The notes: a model not told the origin generated them from the sequence alone. DNA of 64,000 nt from Couchioplanes caeruleus (GCF_003751945.1 NZ_RJKL01000001.1:992001-1056000); one strand, 5' to 3'; positions 8,676 to 17,782 are shown, numbered from the stretch's first letter. A program made the numbers and translations.

Positions 8676-9259
8676 CGGCGGCTCAGGGCGCGGGGATCTG
8701 TTTCCAGGACGAGGCGGGCCAGGTGATGCGGCCGCCGGTGGCCAAGACCTGGGCCCGGCGCGGGCACACTCCCGTGGTCGAGGTCTCCGGCAAGGGCTCC
8801 GGGCGGGTCTCGATTGCCGGGCTGGTCTGCCTCAAGCCCGGACACCGCGGCCGGTTGATGTGGCGCACGAGGCTGCACCGAAACCGCAAAGGTGAGCGTG
8901 GCAGTTTCAGCGAGGACGACTACATCGCCTTCCTCGATCAGGCCCACCAACGCTTGCGGGCACCGATCGTGCTGATCTGGGACAACCTGAACACCCACGT
9001 CAGCGTCCGGATGCGGGAACTGATCACGGCCCGGAGGTGGCTGACCGTGATCCGGTTACCCGCCTACGCCCCGGACCTCAACCCGGCCGAGGGCGTCTGG
9101 CGGTGGATGAAACGCGGCCTGACCAACACCGCCGCCCGCGGCGTCGACCACCTCGCCGACCTCGTCAAACGTCGGCTACGCGCCTGCCAGCAACAAACCG
9201 ATCTCCTCGCTGGCTTCTTCGCCGGCACCGGCATGACCCTCGACCCCGAGCCACCGTGA
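8639..9259 (+). CDS. IS630 transposase, catalytic ORF (IS-C)
   Basis: This is the DDE catalytic half: Asp in CFQDEAGQ, Asp in LIWDNLNTHVS and Glu in NPAEGVWRWMK, with the family's LPAYAPDLNP turn. It overlaps the upstream ORF by 37 nt in the -1 frame and is unlikely to be translated independently from its GTG; a fused product by frameshifting is the usual arrangement. If no frameshift occurs, the element is inactive. Confidence 0.82.
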   Translation: MASPAVAVGKRLAAAQGAGICFQDEAGQVMRPPVAKTWARRGHTPVVEVSGKGSGRVSIAGLVCLKPGHRGRLMWRTRLHRNRKGERGSFSEDDYIAFLDQAHQRLRAPIVLIWDNLNTHVSVRMRELITARRWLTVIRLPAYAPDLNPAEGVWRWMKRGLTNTAARGVDHLADLVKRRLRACQQQTDLLAGFFAGTGMTLDPEPP

Positions 9260-9308
9260 CGACTCGAACCTCAGCCTTTCAACCTCTGTAGCCCGCCACC
9301 GCCGTCCG

Positions 9309-10154
9309 TCAGGTGACCGCCCGGCGCATCGGGGCAATCGCCGCGACCGCCGCCACGTACATCACCAAGCCGTACGCGAGGACGGTCAGGATCACCTGTG
9401 CGGCGTCGGGGGCGAATGCGGCGACGAACAGCGCCAGGAACAGGTTTCGCACCGTCGTGGTCATCGCCACTGCACCCCGACCGGCCGCGCCACCCAGCCC
9501 GGGACTCGCATAGGTGACCAGCCCGGCGGCCACCACCACGGCGATGACGGCGTACGCGGCGGGCGGCACATCGCCGAGCCGGTGCAGGTTGGCGACCAAC
9601 GACCACAGCACAATCCCGGCGAGCAACACGTCCGCGGTACGTCGCGCCACGGCGTGCACCCGCGCCGCCAGGGCCGGGCGACGCTCGCGCAGCCACATCC
9701 CGACGGCGAGGGGGACTACCTGTCCGGCCAGGCTGCCCACCACGAGCAGGACCGCACCGCCGGTCGGCAACGCGGCGAGGCCGAGATGCAGGTGTGCCTC
9801 GGCGATGGTCAACCAGAAGGGCAGGATCACCAGACCCGCCAGGGCAAGCACGGCCTGCAGACTCACCGCCGAAGCCGCGTCGGCGCGAGCGTGGTGGGCC
9901 AGCAGCGCCCCGGACCCTCCACCGGGTGCCGCTGCCGCCAACAGCACGCCGATCGCCGCCGGGCCGGACACGTCGACGGCGCCGAGCAACAGCAGAGCCA
10001 ACCCTGGCATGACCACGGCGTTCGCGCTCACCGCCACAACGACCGGTGCCGGCTGCCTCAGCACCCGCCGCAGCCCGGCCAGGTCCACGGTGGTGCCGAC
10101 GGCGAGCATCGCCGCGACCAGCAGCCCGGCGAGGACCACAGCGGTGACGTTCAC
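9309..10154 (-). CDS. Bile acid:sodium symporter (BASS) family transporter
   Basis: This 281-residue polytopic protein has about nine to ten hydrophobic helices, starting MNVTAVVLAGLLVAAMLAVG, with the BASS-type APGGGSGALLAHHARAD segment in the fourth helix region. BASS proteins move organic anions with Na+; the related ACR3 proteins export arsenite. The GTG start at 10154 overlaps the stop of the upstream flavin monooxygenase gene (GTGA), so the two are translationally coupled. Together with the divergent ArsR gene this points to a role in oxyanion or organoarsenical resistance, but the substrate is not shown by sequence. Confidence 0.78.
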   Translation of the reverse strand: MNVTAVVLAGLLVAAMLAVGTTVDLAGLRRVLRQPAPVVVAVSANAVVMPGLALLLLGAVDVSGPAAIGVLLAAAAPGGGSGALLAHHARADAASAVSLQAVLALAGLVILPFWLTIAEAHLHLGLAALPTGGAVLLVVGSLAGQVVPLAVGMWLRERRPALAARVHAVARRTADVLLAGIVLWSLVANLHRLGDVPPAAYAVIAVVVAAGLVTYASPGLGGAAGRGAVAMTTTVRNLFLALFVAAFAPDAAQVILTVLAYGLVMYVAAVAAIAPMRRAVT

Positions 10155-11248
10155 GCCGCTCCCACCGCTGCCATGCGTCGGACATCAGCGGTCAGGCGCT
10201 GCACGACGTGCGCGGCGTCGCGGCCCACACCCCGCAACGTGGCCGACGCGATGCCCCGCTGTCCCTCCAACCCGACAAAGCCCAGCCCCGGCACGGTGAT
10301 CGACGCACCCCGATCATGGACCGGGTAACCGGTCCCGTCGAGAGCGCTACGCCCGTCCCGGCCGGCGCAGCCGGCGAGGTGCGCCACCTGCGGCCGGAAG
10401 CCGGTCGCCAGCAGCACGACGTCGACCGGCTCCACCATGCCATCCGCCCACGCCACCGCGTCCGGCGTGAGTCGGGCGAACATCGGCCGCCAGTCCGGGC
10501 GCCCCGCCTCGATCGCGGCCCGGTACCGGCCGTCATCGAGCACCCGCACGGTCCTGCCCCGCAGTAGCCGCCCCAACGGCAGCCGCTCCAGCCCGCTCCG
10601 GTGCAGCCACTCGTGCAGGTCACGCCCGAGCGGGCGCTGCGGCATGAACCGCACCGGTCCCCGGGAGGCGAGGGTCACTGCGGCGACCTCGGCCAGTTCG
10701 ACGGCGATCTGCACCGCCGAGTTCCCCGCTCCCATGACCACGACCCTCTTTCCGGCGAACGGCTCCGGAGCGCGGTAGTCGGCCGAGTGCAGCACCGTAC
10801 CGGCGAACCCGTCCAGGCCCGGCAGCGCCGGCCGGTACGGGGCACCGAACCCGCCACTGGCAGAGATCACCAGCCGGGAGGTGAACTCCCGGCCGTCCCC
10901 CGCCCGCGTCACGAACCCCTGCGCCGTCCGGGTCACGGCGACGGCCCGCGTGTTCACCTCGATCGGCACGTCCAGACCCTCGGCGTAGGCCGCGAGATAG
11001 GCCACCACCTCGTCGCGGGTCGGATACCGCTCCGGGTCGCCGGGGAACCGCAGGCCGGGCAGCTCGCTGAAGCGGGCCGGGGAGAACAGGGTCAGGCTGT
11101 CGTAGTAGCGCGACCACGATCCCGTCGGCGACGGACCCGCCTCCAGCAGCAACGGATCAAGGCCGTGGCGGCGGAGCACGTGGGCGGTGGCGAGGCCGGC
11201 TTGGCCGGCACCGATGACGACGGCGTCGAGGAGGGTCATGCCCGGCAT
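10151..11248 (-). CDS. Flavin-dependent monooxygenase, ArsO-like
   Basis: The protein is about 365 residues. The FAD-binding Rossmann motif near the N-terminus is VIGAGQAGLATAHVLRR; the substrate region has GSWSRYYDSLTLFSPARFSELPG (split here only for description). The second nucleotide-binding motif for NADPH is VVVMGAGNSAVQIAVELA, and the C-terminal ATG motif is VVLLATGFRP. This layout is that of single-component flavoprotein monooxygenases found in ars operons (ArsO). ATG 11248 or ATG 11239 could be the start; neither has a clear Shine-Dalgarno site, so a leaderless message is possible. It is coupled to the BASS gene and divergent from arsR. Confidence 0.78.
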   Translation of the reverse strand: MPGMTLLDAVVIGAGQAGLATAHVLRRHGLDPLLLEAGPSPTGSWSRYYDSLTLFSPARFSELPGLRFPGDPERYPTRDEVVAYLAAYAEGLDVPIEVNTRAVAVTRTAQGFVTRAGDGREFTSRLVISASGGFGAPYRPALPGLDGFAGTVLHSADYRAPEPFAGKRVVVMGAGNSAVQIAVELAEVAAVTLASRGPVRFMPQRPLGRDLHEWLHRSGLERLPLGRLLRGRTVRVLDDGRYRAAIEAGRPDWRPMFARLTPDAVAWADGMVEPVDVVLLATGFRPQVAHLAGCAGRDGRSALDGTGYPVHDRGASITVPGLGFVGLEGQRGIASATLRGVGRDAAHVVQRLTADVRRMAAVGAA

Positions 11249-11251
11249 CGT

Positions 11252-11283
11252 ATCGTCATTTCATGGATTAGCGATATGACGAT
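11252..11283. promoter_or_regulatory. Probable ArsR operator between the divergent genes
   Basis: ATCGTCAT (11252-11259) and ATGACGAT (11276-11283) form a perfect 8-bp inverted repeat with a 16-nt spacer in the 65-nt gap between the monooxygenase start and the ArsR start. Its location covers both promoters, as expected for an autoregulated ArsR/SmtB repressor. Confidence 0.6.
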
Positions 11284-11313
11284 GTGAGTTAGGATTGGCG
11301 GCGGAGGTAGCCG

Positions 11314-11622
11314 ATGTCCGACACCCTGGGCCTGAGCGAACGCACCCGCGAGTTCCTGCGTGCCCTCGCCAGCGAGAACCGCCAACAGGTCCTCCTGCTG
11401 TTCGCCGACGGGCAGCCTCGCAGCGTCGGGCAGATCGCCGCTGACCTCGGCATCGGTCAGTCCACCGCGTCCGAACAACTCGCCGCGCTGCGTCGCGGCG
11501 GCATCGTCCACGCCCGACGCGAGGGCAAGACCGTCTACTACTGCGCCGACCGCGACGGCGTCATCGCCGCCCTCGACGAACTCCAGACCATCCTGCGCGC
11601 CTGCTGCCCCCCACCGATCTGA
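11314..11622 (+). CDS. ArsR/SmtB family transcriptional repressor
   Basis: This 102-residue winged-helix protein has EFLRALASENRQQVLLLFA, the recognition helix region (GQSTASEQLAALRRGGIV) and the wing (ARREGKTVYYCADRDGV). It lacks the classical alpha-3 CVC arsenic site, but it carries a Cys at the wing (YYCAD) and a C-terminal CC pair (RACCPPPI). Some ArsR repressors sense As(III) through C-terminal vicinal Cys, so this is a plausible sensor site. GGAGGTAGCCG before the ATG supports the start. It is divergent from the monooxygenase/BASS operon. Confidence 0.85.
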   Translation: MSDTLGLSERTREFLRALASENRQQVLLLFADGQPRSVGQIAADLGIGQSTASEQLAALRRGGIVHARREGKTVYYCADRDGVIAALDELQTILRACCPPPI

Positions 11623-11666
11623 TCGGCGGTCTCGGGCCGCCAGGGGAACGATGAACCGGACAGCAA

Positions 11667-11700
11667 ACGAGCCCGACGGCTCGGTCGCCGTCGGGCTCGT
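11667..11700 (+). terminator. Terminator after arsR-like gene
   Basis: A perfect 14-bp GC-rich stem (ACGAGCCCGACGGC / GCCGTCGGGCTCGT) with a 6-nt loop lies 45 nt after the ArsR stop codon. There is no strong T-run, as is common for actinobacterial terminators. Confidence 0.75.
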
Positions 11701-11815
11701 GGAAGCTGAGAAGCGGTACTCAGGCCAGCGTGAAGGTGGTCGCTCGGCCCGAGTTCGTCCGGACCGGCCGATGGGGCGCTCCCCCGGCTCCAGCGCGGTC
11801 GGTGCAGGCCCCACG

Positions 11816-11932
11816 TCATGCAGATTTTTTCGTGTAGCCGAGTCGTTGGAGAAGCCACGGCCACGACCCGTCCGCGGAGGTGGCGTCGTCCATCCACAGC
11901 TCAAGGTGATGCAGGTGCCCTCGTCGGCTCAT
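11816..11932 (-). pseudogene. VOC/glyoxalase-family N-terminal fragment
   Basis: From ATG 11932 the frame reads MSRRGHLHHLELWM, then DGSWPWLLQRLGY, which resembles the first beta-alpha unit of VOC (glyoxalase/bleomycin resistance) proteins, and then stops after 38 residues. No continuation of the fold is evident in the other frames downstream. It is most likely the start of a deleted gene. Confidence 0.4.
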
Positions 11933-12010
11933 CTGCTCATCTTCGCCCGGACGGCCGACGGTCATGCGTAGGCGATGGCTGTGTAGCGTCCGAGCACTGC
12001 CTCGCAGCGC

Positions 12011-12047
12011 GAAAGGCCGGTGCACGCGCGAACGGCACCGGCCTTTC
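12011..12047 (-). terminator. Terminator after the ChW-repeat gene
   Basis: GAAAGGCCGGTGC (12011-12023) pairs perfectly with GCACCGGCCTTTC (12035-12047) around an 11-nt loop, 35 nt beyond the stop codon of the minus-strand ChW gene. Confidence 0.7.
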
Positions 12048-12081
12048 GTTTGGACCTGCGCGTTCGGTGGCTTGCAGTGTC

Positions 12082-12678
12082 CTACACGGTAATCTTGATG
12101 GCTTCCATCCGCAGGCTCTGTCCGGTCGTGCCGGCGACCGCCCAGTTGCACCGGCGACTCTGCCAGCCGATGTTCTGCACGTGTGCCTCGTAGCAGACCG
12201 ACCCGTTCTGAACCTTGATCTGGATGGCTTCCATCCGCAGGCTCGCTCCGGTTGTGCCGGCGGTCTGCCCGTCGCACTGTTGACCTTGCCAGCCGATGTT
12301 CTGCACGTGCGCTCGGTAGCAGACCCAGCCTACTTCCAAGCTTACGACGATGGCGATGGCTTCCATCCGCAGGCTCTGTCCGGTCGTGCCGGCGGTCTGC
12401 CCGTCGCACTTGATGCTCTGCCAGCCGATGTTCTGCACGTGCGCCTGGTAGCAGACCGACCGAGCGGCGCCGCTGACGGCACGCCGTTGGTTGGCGGCCG
12501 CCGCTACCCGGGCACGGGCCTGCGTCAGACTCGGTTCGTCGATCGATGCGGCCGCGGTTCGCGCCGAGTCCCGCACGTCGCTTTGACTAGGCGCCGAGGC
12601 GGCTGGGGCGGCCGTCCACATCAGGCTCGACAACACGGCGGCTGCAGCTGCGACGGTTAGGCGTTTACTAGACAACAT
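12082..12678 (-). CDS. Secreted protein with three ChW repeats
   Basis: This 198-residue protein begins with a signal peptide (MLSSKRLTVAAAAAVLSSLM, cleavage likely after APAASA). After an Ala/Arg-rich spacer come three near-identical units at about residues 75-111, 119-155 and 161-197, each with CYxAHVQNIGWQ, a Cys about 15 residues after the first, and AGTTGxSLRMEAI. This is the ChW repeat (clostridial hydrophobic with conserved Trp), known from clostridial and actinobacterial secreted proteins and thought to bind ligands at the cell surface. Each unit has two Cys that could form a disulfide. The third unit has lost the C-DGQ signature (CNWAV). The start at 12678 is favoured by GGAGGG just before it. 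It is monocistronic with its own terminator. Confidence 0.85.
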   Translation of the reverse strand: MLSSKRLTVAAAAAVLSSLMWTAAPAASAPSQSDVRDSARTAAASIDEPSLTQARARVAAAANQRRAVSGAARSVCYQAHVQNIGWQSIKCDGQTAGTTGQSLRMEAIAIVVSLEVGWVCYRAHVQNIGWQGQQCDGQTAGTTGASLRMEAIQIKVQNGSVCYEAHVQNIGWQSRRCNWAVAGTTGQSLRMEAIKITV

Positions 12679-13281
12679 GTTCCCTCCAGAGGAGCTTCGA
12701 ATCAATTCCTGGACCGGTGCCTGCGAAGCGTTCGACGGCGTGGAAGGATGGATACATTGAATGCTGAACTGACCTCCCAGTGGTTGATGACGAAATTGGA
12801 GCACTTTCCCGTACCGGCAAAGACGATGTAGTAGGTGACGGCCGTCATCTTTTGATGAGTGCCGGCGTTCAGCGCTCAGATCGTCTTTCGACATCCGGTC
12901 GCAGTCCTAACGGTTTCGTGCTTCCGTGTGGAGGATTCCCGCGCATGTGGTTGGTCCCCCCGTTGTGCGGATCGACCACATGGGGAATCCGGCTCGTCGA
13001 GATGCGCGGCGAGGTGGGCAAATGCTCTCGTACCTGCGGCCGATCGCCGGAGAGGGAGAAATGACTCCTCCATGGATGGCCGCGACTACTTGTATAGGTG
13101 GCGGCCGGTTGTCCAGCAACATGCCCGACGGCTGGACAAACAACGATGAGGGTCGGTGTCCTGATCGGAGGCTACGGTGGCCGGCGTTGTCCGAGGCTGT
13201 GGCGCTCTGCGCGGGTGCCGTCGGATGAGGGGAGTCGTTGTCCACGGGGGGCGATGGGCGGGGCAGGCCGTGAACCGAGGA
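12679..13281. other. Intergenic region without a recognisable gene
   Basis: About 600 nt between two minus-strand genes. Every open frame here is short and unlike any family I know. The right part must hold the end of the WD40 transcript and the left part the promoter of the ChW gene. Confidence 0.5.
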
Positions 13282-16200
13282 TCAGCGGGTACGGTTCCCG
13301 GTGGCGTTGTCGATCGCCTCCGCCTGTGTGAGGACCTGGCGGATAGGGCCGCAGGCGTCGCAGCGCCAGACGCGTACGGTGCCGTCGTCGTGCGCGGTTA
13401 CCAACTGGGTACCGTCGCGGCTGAAGGCGACGGTTTCCACGGATGCACCGAATCCACTGTAGGTCACCGGTGGACCGCCACCGTCGGTGCGCCATACGCG
13501 TACGGTTCCGTCCTTGCCGGTGCTGAGTAGCCATTTCCGGTCGGGGCTGAATGCCAGGCGCCACACGAAGCCGGAATGCCCGCGCAGGACGAGCGGCGTA
13601 CCTTTCTGCGAGAGCGGCCAGATTCGTACGGTGCCGTCGACGCCGACACTTGCGAGGCTGCGTCCGTCTGGGCTGAAGGCGACGGCGTACACCAATCCCT
13701 CGTGCCCGCGCAGGATCAGCGGCTCGGAAAATCCGCCAACCTCCCAGATATGGATTAACCCGTTCTTGCTGGCTGTCGCTACGTGCTTCCCGTCCGGGCT
13801 GAACGCGGCGTATCCCAACGATCCCGACTTGGCGTGACGCACTAACGGGTTGCCCGTTCCCGTGATGTTCCATATTCGTAGGGTGCCGTCGCTGCCGGTG
13901 CTGGCCACGCGCGTGCCGTCAGGGCTGAAGGCGGCCTGCCAGACCGGGCCCTCATGGCCGCGCAGGACCACAGGTCCGGCGGTACCCGCCGCGTCCCAGA
14001 TACGGACGGTGCCGTCCCGGCTGGCGCTGGCCACGCGCCGGCCGTCGGCGCTGACGCTCAGTTCGAGGATTTCGTCGCGATGGCCGCGCAGAGCGCGCGG
14101 TTTCCTGGGCTCGGCCAGGGTCCACAGCCGCACGACGCCGTCCGCGCCTCCACTGAATACCCGCTTCGCGTCCGGGCTGAACGCGGCCGTCCAGGCTGCG
14201 CCGTCGTGACCGCGCAGCAGCAGCGCGGGATCACCCGGGCCGCGGGGATCCCAAATCCGGATCATGCCGTCTTCACCGGCGCTGGCCAGGCGGGAACCGT
14301 CCGGGCTGAAGGCCACCGCCCACACCATGCGGTTGTGCCCGCGCAGCACGAGCGGTTCGCCGTCGCCGGTGGCCGACCAGATTCGCACCGTGGTGTCGTC
14401 ACTGGTCGTGGCCAGCCACCGTCCGTCCGCACTCAGGGCGAGTCCTTCCACCGTGCCCTGATGACCGCGCCAGGTGGCCTCGGCGTCACCGCCGCTGGTC
14501 GGCCACGCCCACACGGCGCCGTCGATGCTGGAGGCGTACAGACGTGTCCCGTCGAGGCTGAAGGCCAGCGTCTTCGTCGCGTCCTGTGGTCCGCGCAGGA
14601 CGGTCAGGCTGGTGTGGGCGGCCAGGTCCCAGATTCGCACCGTACGGTCGTGGCTGGCAGTGGCCAGTCGCCGGCCGTCTGGGGTGAACGCGACGCCCGA
14701 GGTGATGCCACGGTGGCCGCGCAGCACGACTGGCGCGACACGGCCGCTGGTGTCCCAGATCCGGGTCGTGGTGTCTTCGCCGACGCTGGCTAGGCGGGAT
14801 CCGTCCGGGCTGAAGGCCACCGCCCAGACGATGCCGGTGTGCCCGCGAAGTTGCCGTGGTGCGCCCGTGCCGTCCGTCGGCCAGATCCGGACGGTGCCGT
14901 CTGCGCCGCCCGTGGCCAGGCGCCGCCCATCTGGACTGAATGCGGCATACCACACATTGCCGGTGTGCCCGCGCAGGACGACCGGGGATCCCGACACCGT
15001 CTGGCCGTTCCAGGCCCACACCCGTACGGCGCCGTCAGCGCCGGTAGCGGCCAATCGCCGCCCGTCCGGGCTGAACACCACGTTGAGCGCCTGGGGACTG
15101 CCGAGCGGCACCACCGCGCGTACCCCGTAGTCCCCGACAGCCTGGCGCAGCACCATCTCCGCTTCCACGGTCGGCGCGATCATGAATGCCCGCCGGGCCA
15201 GCGTCACCGCACGCGCGGGATTGAGCTGTAACTCGTTGTAGGCCTCGGCGACCAACTGCCTCGACGACGCGAGATCGCGCTCCGCGCTGGCTTGGCGGCC
15301 CTGCACCAGGGCCATCGCCGCCAGCACCCCCACGATCACGACGGCCGCTCCCAGCCCGCTGAGCGCGAGCCGGGTACGTCGCCGCCGGGCGGTGCGCTCG
15401 TGCACATCGCGGCTACGGCTGGCGGCGAGGAAAGCGGTCTCCAAATCGTTGAGCCGATCCAACGGTCGGCCCTGCCAGCGGACAAGACGTGCACCCCGGT
15501 AGAGATAGCCGTCTTCCCGATCGTGCTGGTCCCACTCGGCGGCGGCCTCGGTCAGCCGGCGGTGGGCGCGCAGGAAGTCACGATCTTCAGCGAGCCAGGC
15601 ACGCAACCGAGGCCAGCCGAGGATGAGTGCCTCGTGGGCGACCGTCACGCAGTCTTCATCCGCGGTGACCAGACGCGCCGCCGTCAGGCTGCTCAGCACC
15701 GCCGCCACGGCGTCGGGATCCCGTCCGCCGAGCAGCTCCGCCGGAGTAGCGCGCCGCCGGGTGTCCTCGGTGCCCTCACCGAATGCGGTCAGCCGCAGGA
15801 ACACCCCACGGGCAAGGTCCCGCTGCACCGGGCCGAATCTCGCGTACACCCGCTCGGCTGTTTGCGCGATGGCGCCCTGCACGCCGCCTGCGGCCCCGTA
15901 GTCTGCAAGGGTCAGCGTCGGGCCTCGCCGCCGCCGCCACGTCTCCAGCAGCGCGTGGGACAGCAGCGGTAACGCACCCGGCTGGCCTCGGGTGTCCGCG
16001 ACGGCCACCTCCACCAACGCCGATTCGACCCGCAAGCCCATCCGCCGTGCCGGCCCGACGATCACTTGCCGCAGATCGTCCTCGGACATGGGGCCGACCA
16101 ATACCTGCCGATCCTGCAGCGCCGCGACCAGTTCCGGGTACGCCGCACACCGCGCGTAGAAATCCGCACGTACCCCCAACACGACACGCGCGGCGGGTTC

Positions 16201-16983
16201 ATCGACCGCCGCGACGAGCATGTCGATGAAGGCCGCTCGTTCGCGTTCGGCGCGACACAGGGTGAAGACCTCCTCGAACTGGTCGACGACGATCACCACT
16301 CGCGCCGTAGCGGCCCGGTCGGCCAGAACCTGCCGAAGCATGAGGCGAAGGCCGGTGGGATCGGCGGTCAACGCCTCGCGCACCGAAGCAGCCGCCAGAT
16401 GTCTCAGGTTCGCCAGGTGAACAGCCAACTCATCCACCGGGTGCTCCCCCGGCGTCATCAGCACCCAAGGCCATTCCTGACTGCCGGCAATAGCATCCCT
16501 GGCAATCGCAGGCAGCAGACCGGCGCGCAACAGCGACGACTTACCGGCACCCGACGGTGCAAACAGCGCGAGCAACGGCCACGCAGCCAGCCGCTGACAC
16601 ATCTCCTCGACCAGGTCCTGCCGCCCGAAGAACCGCTGTTCGTCAGATGCTTCGAACGTCGCGAGTCCCAGGTACGGTGCTTGCTCCCCGTCGCCCTCCA
16701 CTGTCGGCCCGGCAGGGGTCAACTCCGCGACCATCTGGTGCCATCGCAGCTCCCAGTCGGCCTCGCCCCCACCGCACGCCGCTACATATCCCAAGACCAC
16801 GGCAAGGCTCGGTACGACCTCACCACCGGCCGCCTCCGACAGCGCCGTCACCGAGAAACGCGCACGTTTAGACAATTCCCGGTAGCTGGGCCGGCCAACG
16901 GCGTTTCGCAACTGCCGCAGGTCAAACGCGAACCGCTGCAGCGGGCCCGCATCCGGGTCCAGCTTGCGTTCAGGACGACCCAC
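13282..16983 (-). CDS. HTH / STAND-type ATPase / WD40-repeat protein
   Basis: This protein of about 1233 residues has four parts. An N-terminal XRE-like helix-turn-helix (PSYRELSKRARFSVTALSEA) comes first. A STAND NTPase module follows at about residues 105-500, with YLGLATFEASDEQRFFGR, Walker A FAPSGAGKSSLLRAG and Walker B RVVIVVDQFEEVF. A single transmembrane helix lies near residue 545 (LSGLGAAVVIVGVLAAMAL). The C-terminal half holds about 14 WD40 repeats (units ending VRIW, with the recurrent AFSPDGRRLA). STAND proteins act as switchable signalling scaffolds; here the propeller(s) would face the outside or a membrane partner. GTG 16983 is chosen because GGAGGG lies just before it; an ATG at 17001 has no such site. 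It is monocistronic. Similar proteins are abundant in filamentous actinomycetes with unknown ligand. Confidence 0.85.
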   Translation of the reverse strand: MGRPERKLDPDAGPLQRFAFDLRQLRNAVGRPSYRELSKRARFSVTALSEAAGGEVVPSLAVVLGYVAACGGGEADWELRWHQMVAELTPAGPTVEGDGEQAPYLGLATFEASDEQRFFGRQDLVEEMCQRLAAWPLLALFAPSGAGKSSLLRAGLLPAIARDAIAGSQEWPWVLMTPGEHPVDELAVHLANLRHLAAASVREALTADPTGLRLMLRQVLADRAATARVVIVVDQFEEVFTLCRAERERAAFIDMLVAAVDEPAARVVLGVRADFYARCAAYPELVAALQDRQVLVGPMSEDDLRQVIVGPARRMGLRVESALVEVAVADTRGQPGALPLLSHALLETWRRRRGPTLTLADYGAAGGVQGAIAQTAERVYARFGPVQRDLARGVFLRLTAFGEGTEDTRRRATPAELLGGRDPDAVAAVLSSLTAARLVTADEDCVTVAHEALILGWPRLRAWLAEDRDFLRAHRRLTEAAAEWDQHDREDGYLYRGARLVRWQGRPLDRLNDLETAFLAASRSRDVHERTARRRRTRLALSGLGAAVVIVGVLAAMALVQGRQASAERDLASSRQLVAEAYNELQLNPARAVTLARRAFMIAPTVEAEMVLRQAVGDYGVRAVVPLGSPQALNVVFSPDGRRLAATGADGAVRVWAWNGQTVSGSPVVLRGHTGNVWYAAFSPDGRRLATGGADGTVRIWPTDGTGAPRQLRGHTGIVWAVAFSPDGSRLASVGEDTTTRIWDTSGRVAPVVLRGHRGITSGVAFTPDGRRLATASHDRTVRIWDLAAHTSLTVLRGPQDATKTLAFSLDGTRLYASSIDGAVWAWPTSGGDAEATWRGHQGTVEGLALSADGRWLATTSDDTTVRIWSATGDGEPLVLRGHNRMVWAVAFSPDGSRLASAGEDGMIRIWDPRGPGDPALLLRGHDGAAWTAAFSPDAKRVFSGGADGVVRLWTLAEPRKPRALRGHRDEILELSVSADGRRVASASRDGTVRIWDAAGTAGPVVLRGHEGPVWQAAFSPDGTRVASTGSDGTLRIWNITGTGNPLVRHAKSGSLGYAAFSPDGKHVATASKNGLIHIWEVGGFSEPLILRGHEGLVYAVAFSPDGRSLASVGVDGTVRIWPLSQKGTPLVLRGHSGFVWRLAFSPDRKWLLSTGKDGTVRVWRTDGGGPPVTYSGFGASVETVAFSRDGTQLVTAHDDGTVRVWRCDACGPIRQVLTQAEAIDNATGNRTR

Positions 16984-17392
16984 AATCCCTCCACCTGCCA
17001 TCCGACGCGCTGGTGAACCGGCGATCCGGACCGCCTGGCGCTCGCAATCGAGCTATCGTTCAACCGCGCCGCAGGCGAGCCTTGCGCCATCCCGCGCCGC
17101 GCGGTCCGCTCCGAAGCCCCTGGCTTTCCGCGACCAACGCCACCCGCCTGGACGACAAGCGGTCGGGATCCGCTCGGCGCCACCAACCGCCGTACGGCGC
17201 CATCCCGCAGCACTGCCGCCGCCGTCCGCTGCCACACTGCCCTCCCAAACGGCAGTCAGTGAAGGCTATCAATTGGCTTCCCGGTCAACACATCACCGGC
17301 CGCAACGTAAGGATCATGTGATGGTTGCGGCGGCGGTCACGCGATTCACCCTCGCCGGCATCCTGGTCGGGACCGAGCCATGACGGGCGCGC

Positions 17393-17480
17393 AACGCTGG
17401 TGGCCAGCTCGTCATCGTTGCGGTGAGTTCCGTGGTTCACCAGGTTCTGCGCATCACGGGACTGCTGGACACCTTCGGCA
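17393..17480 (+). pseudogene. STAS-domain (anti-sigma factor antagonist) fragment
   Basis: The frame NAGGQLVIVAVSSVVHQVLR ITGLLDTF matches the last strand and helix of STAS domains of the RsbV/SpoIIAA type. The upstream part of the domain is absent (a TGA lies directly before it), so it is a fragment. The remainder of 16984-17782 shows nothing I can support as a gene. Confidence 0.4.
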
Positions 17481-17782
17481 CAGGCCTCGACTGCCAGGTC
17501 ACGCGCCCGGCGGGAGGCGCCGCTGGCCGGCAGCATCACGTCACCGATGGAGAGCATCTGGCGACGAGGCTCGGCCGCCAGCGCCTCTGTTCCAGATCGC
17601 AGCGGAAGTCAGGCACCTTCCCATTGCGACCCTGCACCCGACCTGCCTAGCCAGTTCAGTGGTGACAGTCCTTCCGTTGGCGGACACACGTCGACGCCGT
17701 CATGGTGTTGTCATGGCGTGTTGATGCGGGGTTCGCATGAGTACGGTGTCGATGGCCACGCCGCGCCTTCGAGCATCGATGC

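Larger units (their letters stand above)
8115..9288 (+). mobile_element. IS630-type insertion sequence IS-C
   Basis: This 1174-bp element has imperfect inverted repeats (CAGAGGTTGAATAGCTGAGG at the left; CAGAGGTTGAAAGGCTGAGG at the right, read inwards) between TA at 8113-8114 and 9289-9290. The empty site reads CTAG. It contains two overlapping ORFs that together make one IS630 transposase. Confidence 0.88.

Noticed and set aside
13177..13530. Plus-strand frames opposite the WD40 repeats
   Set aside because: Repetitive antisense of the WD40 coding sequence; periodicity comes from the propeller repeats.
17285..17557. 90-codon minus-strand frame opposite the STAS fragment
   Set aside because: No family resemblance, no start signal; the plus strand carries the recognisable STAS end.
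17707..17741. PHO-box-like direct repeats before phoD
   Set aside because: Spacing of 13 and 11 nt and only partial agreement with GTTCACC units; too weak to list as a site, mentioned only in the phoD entry.
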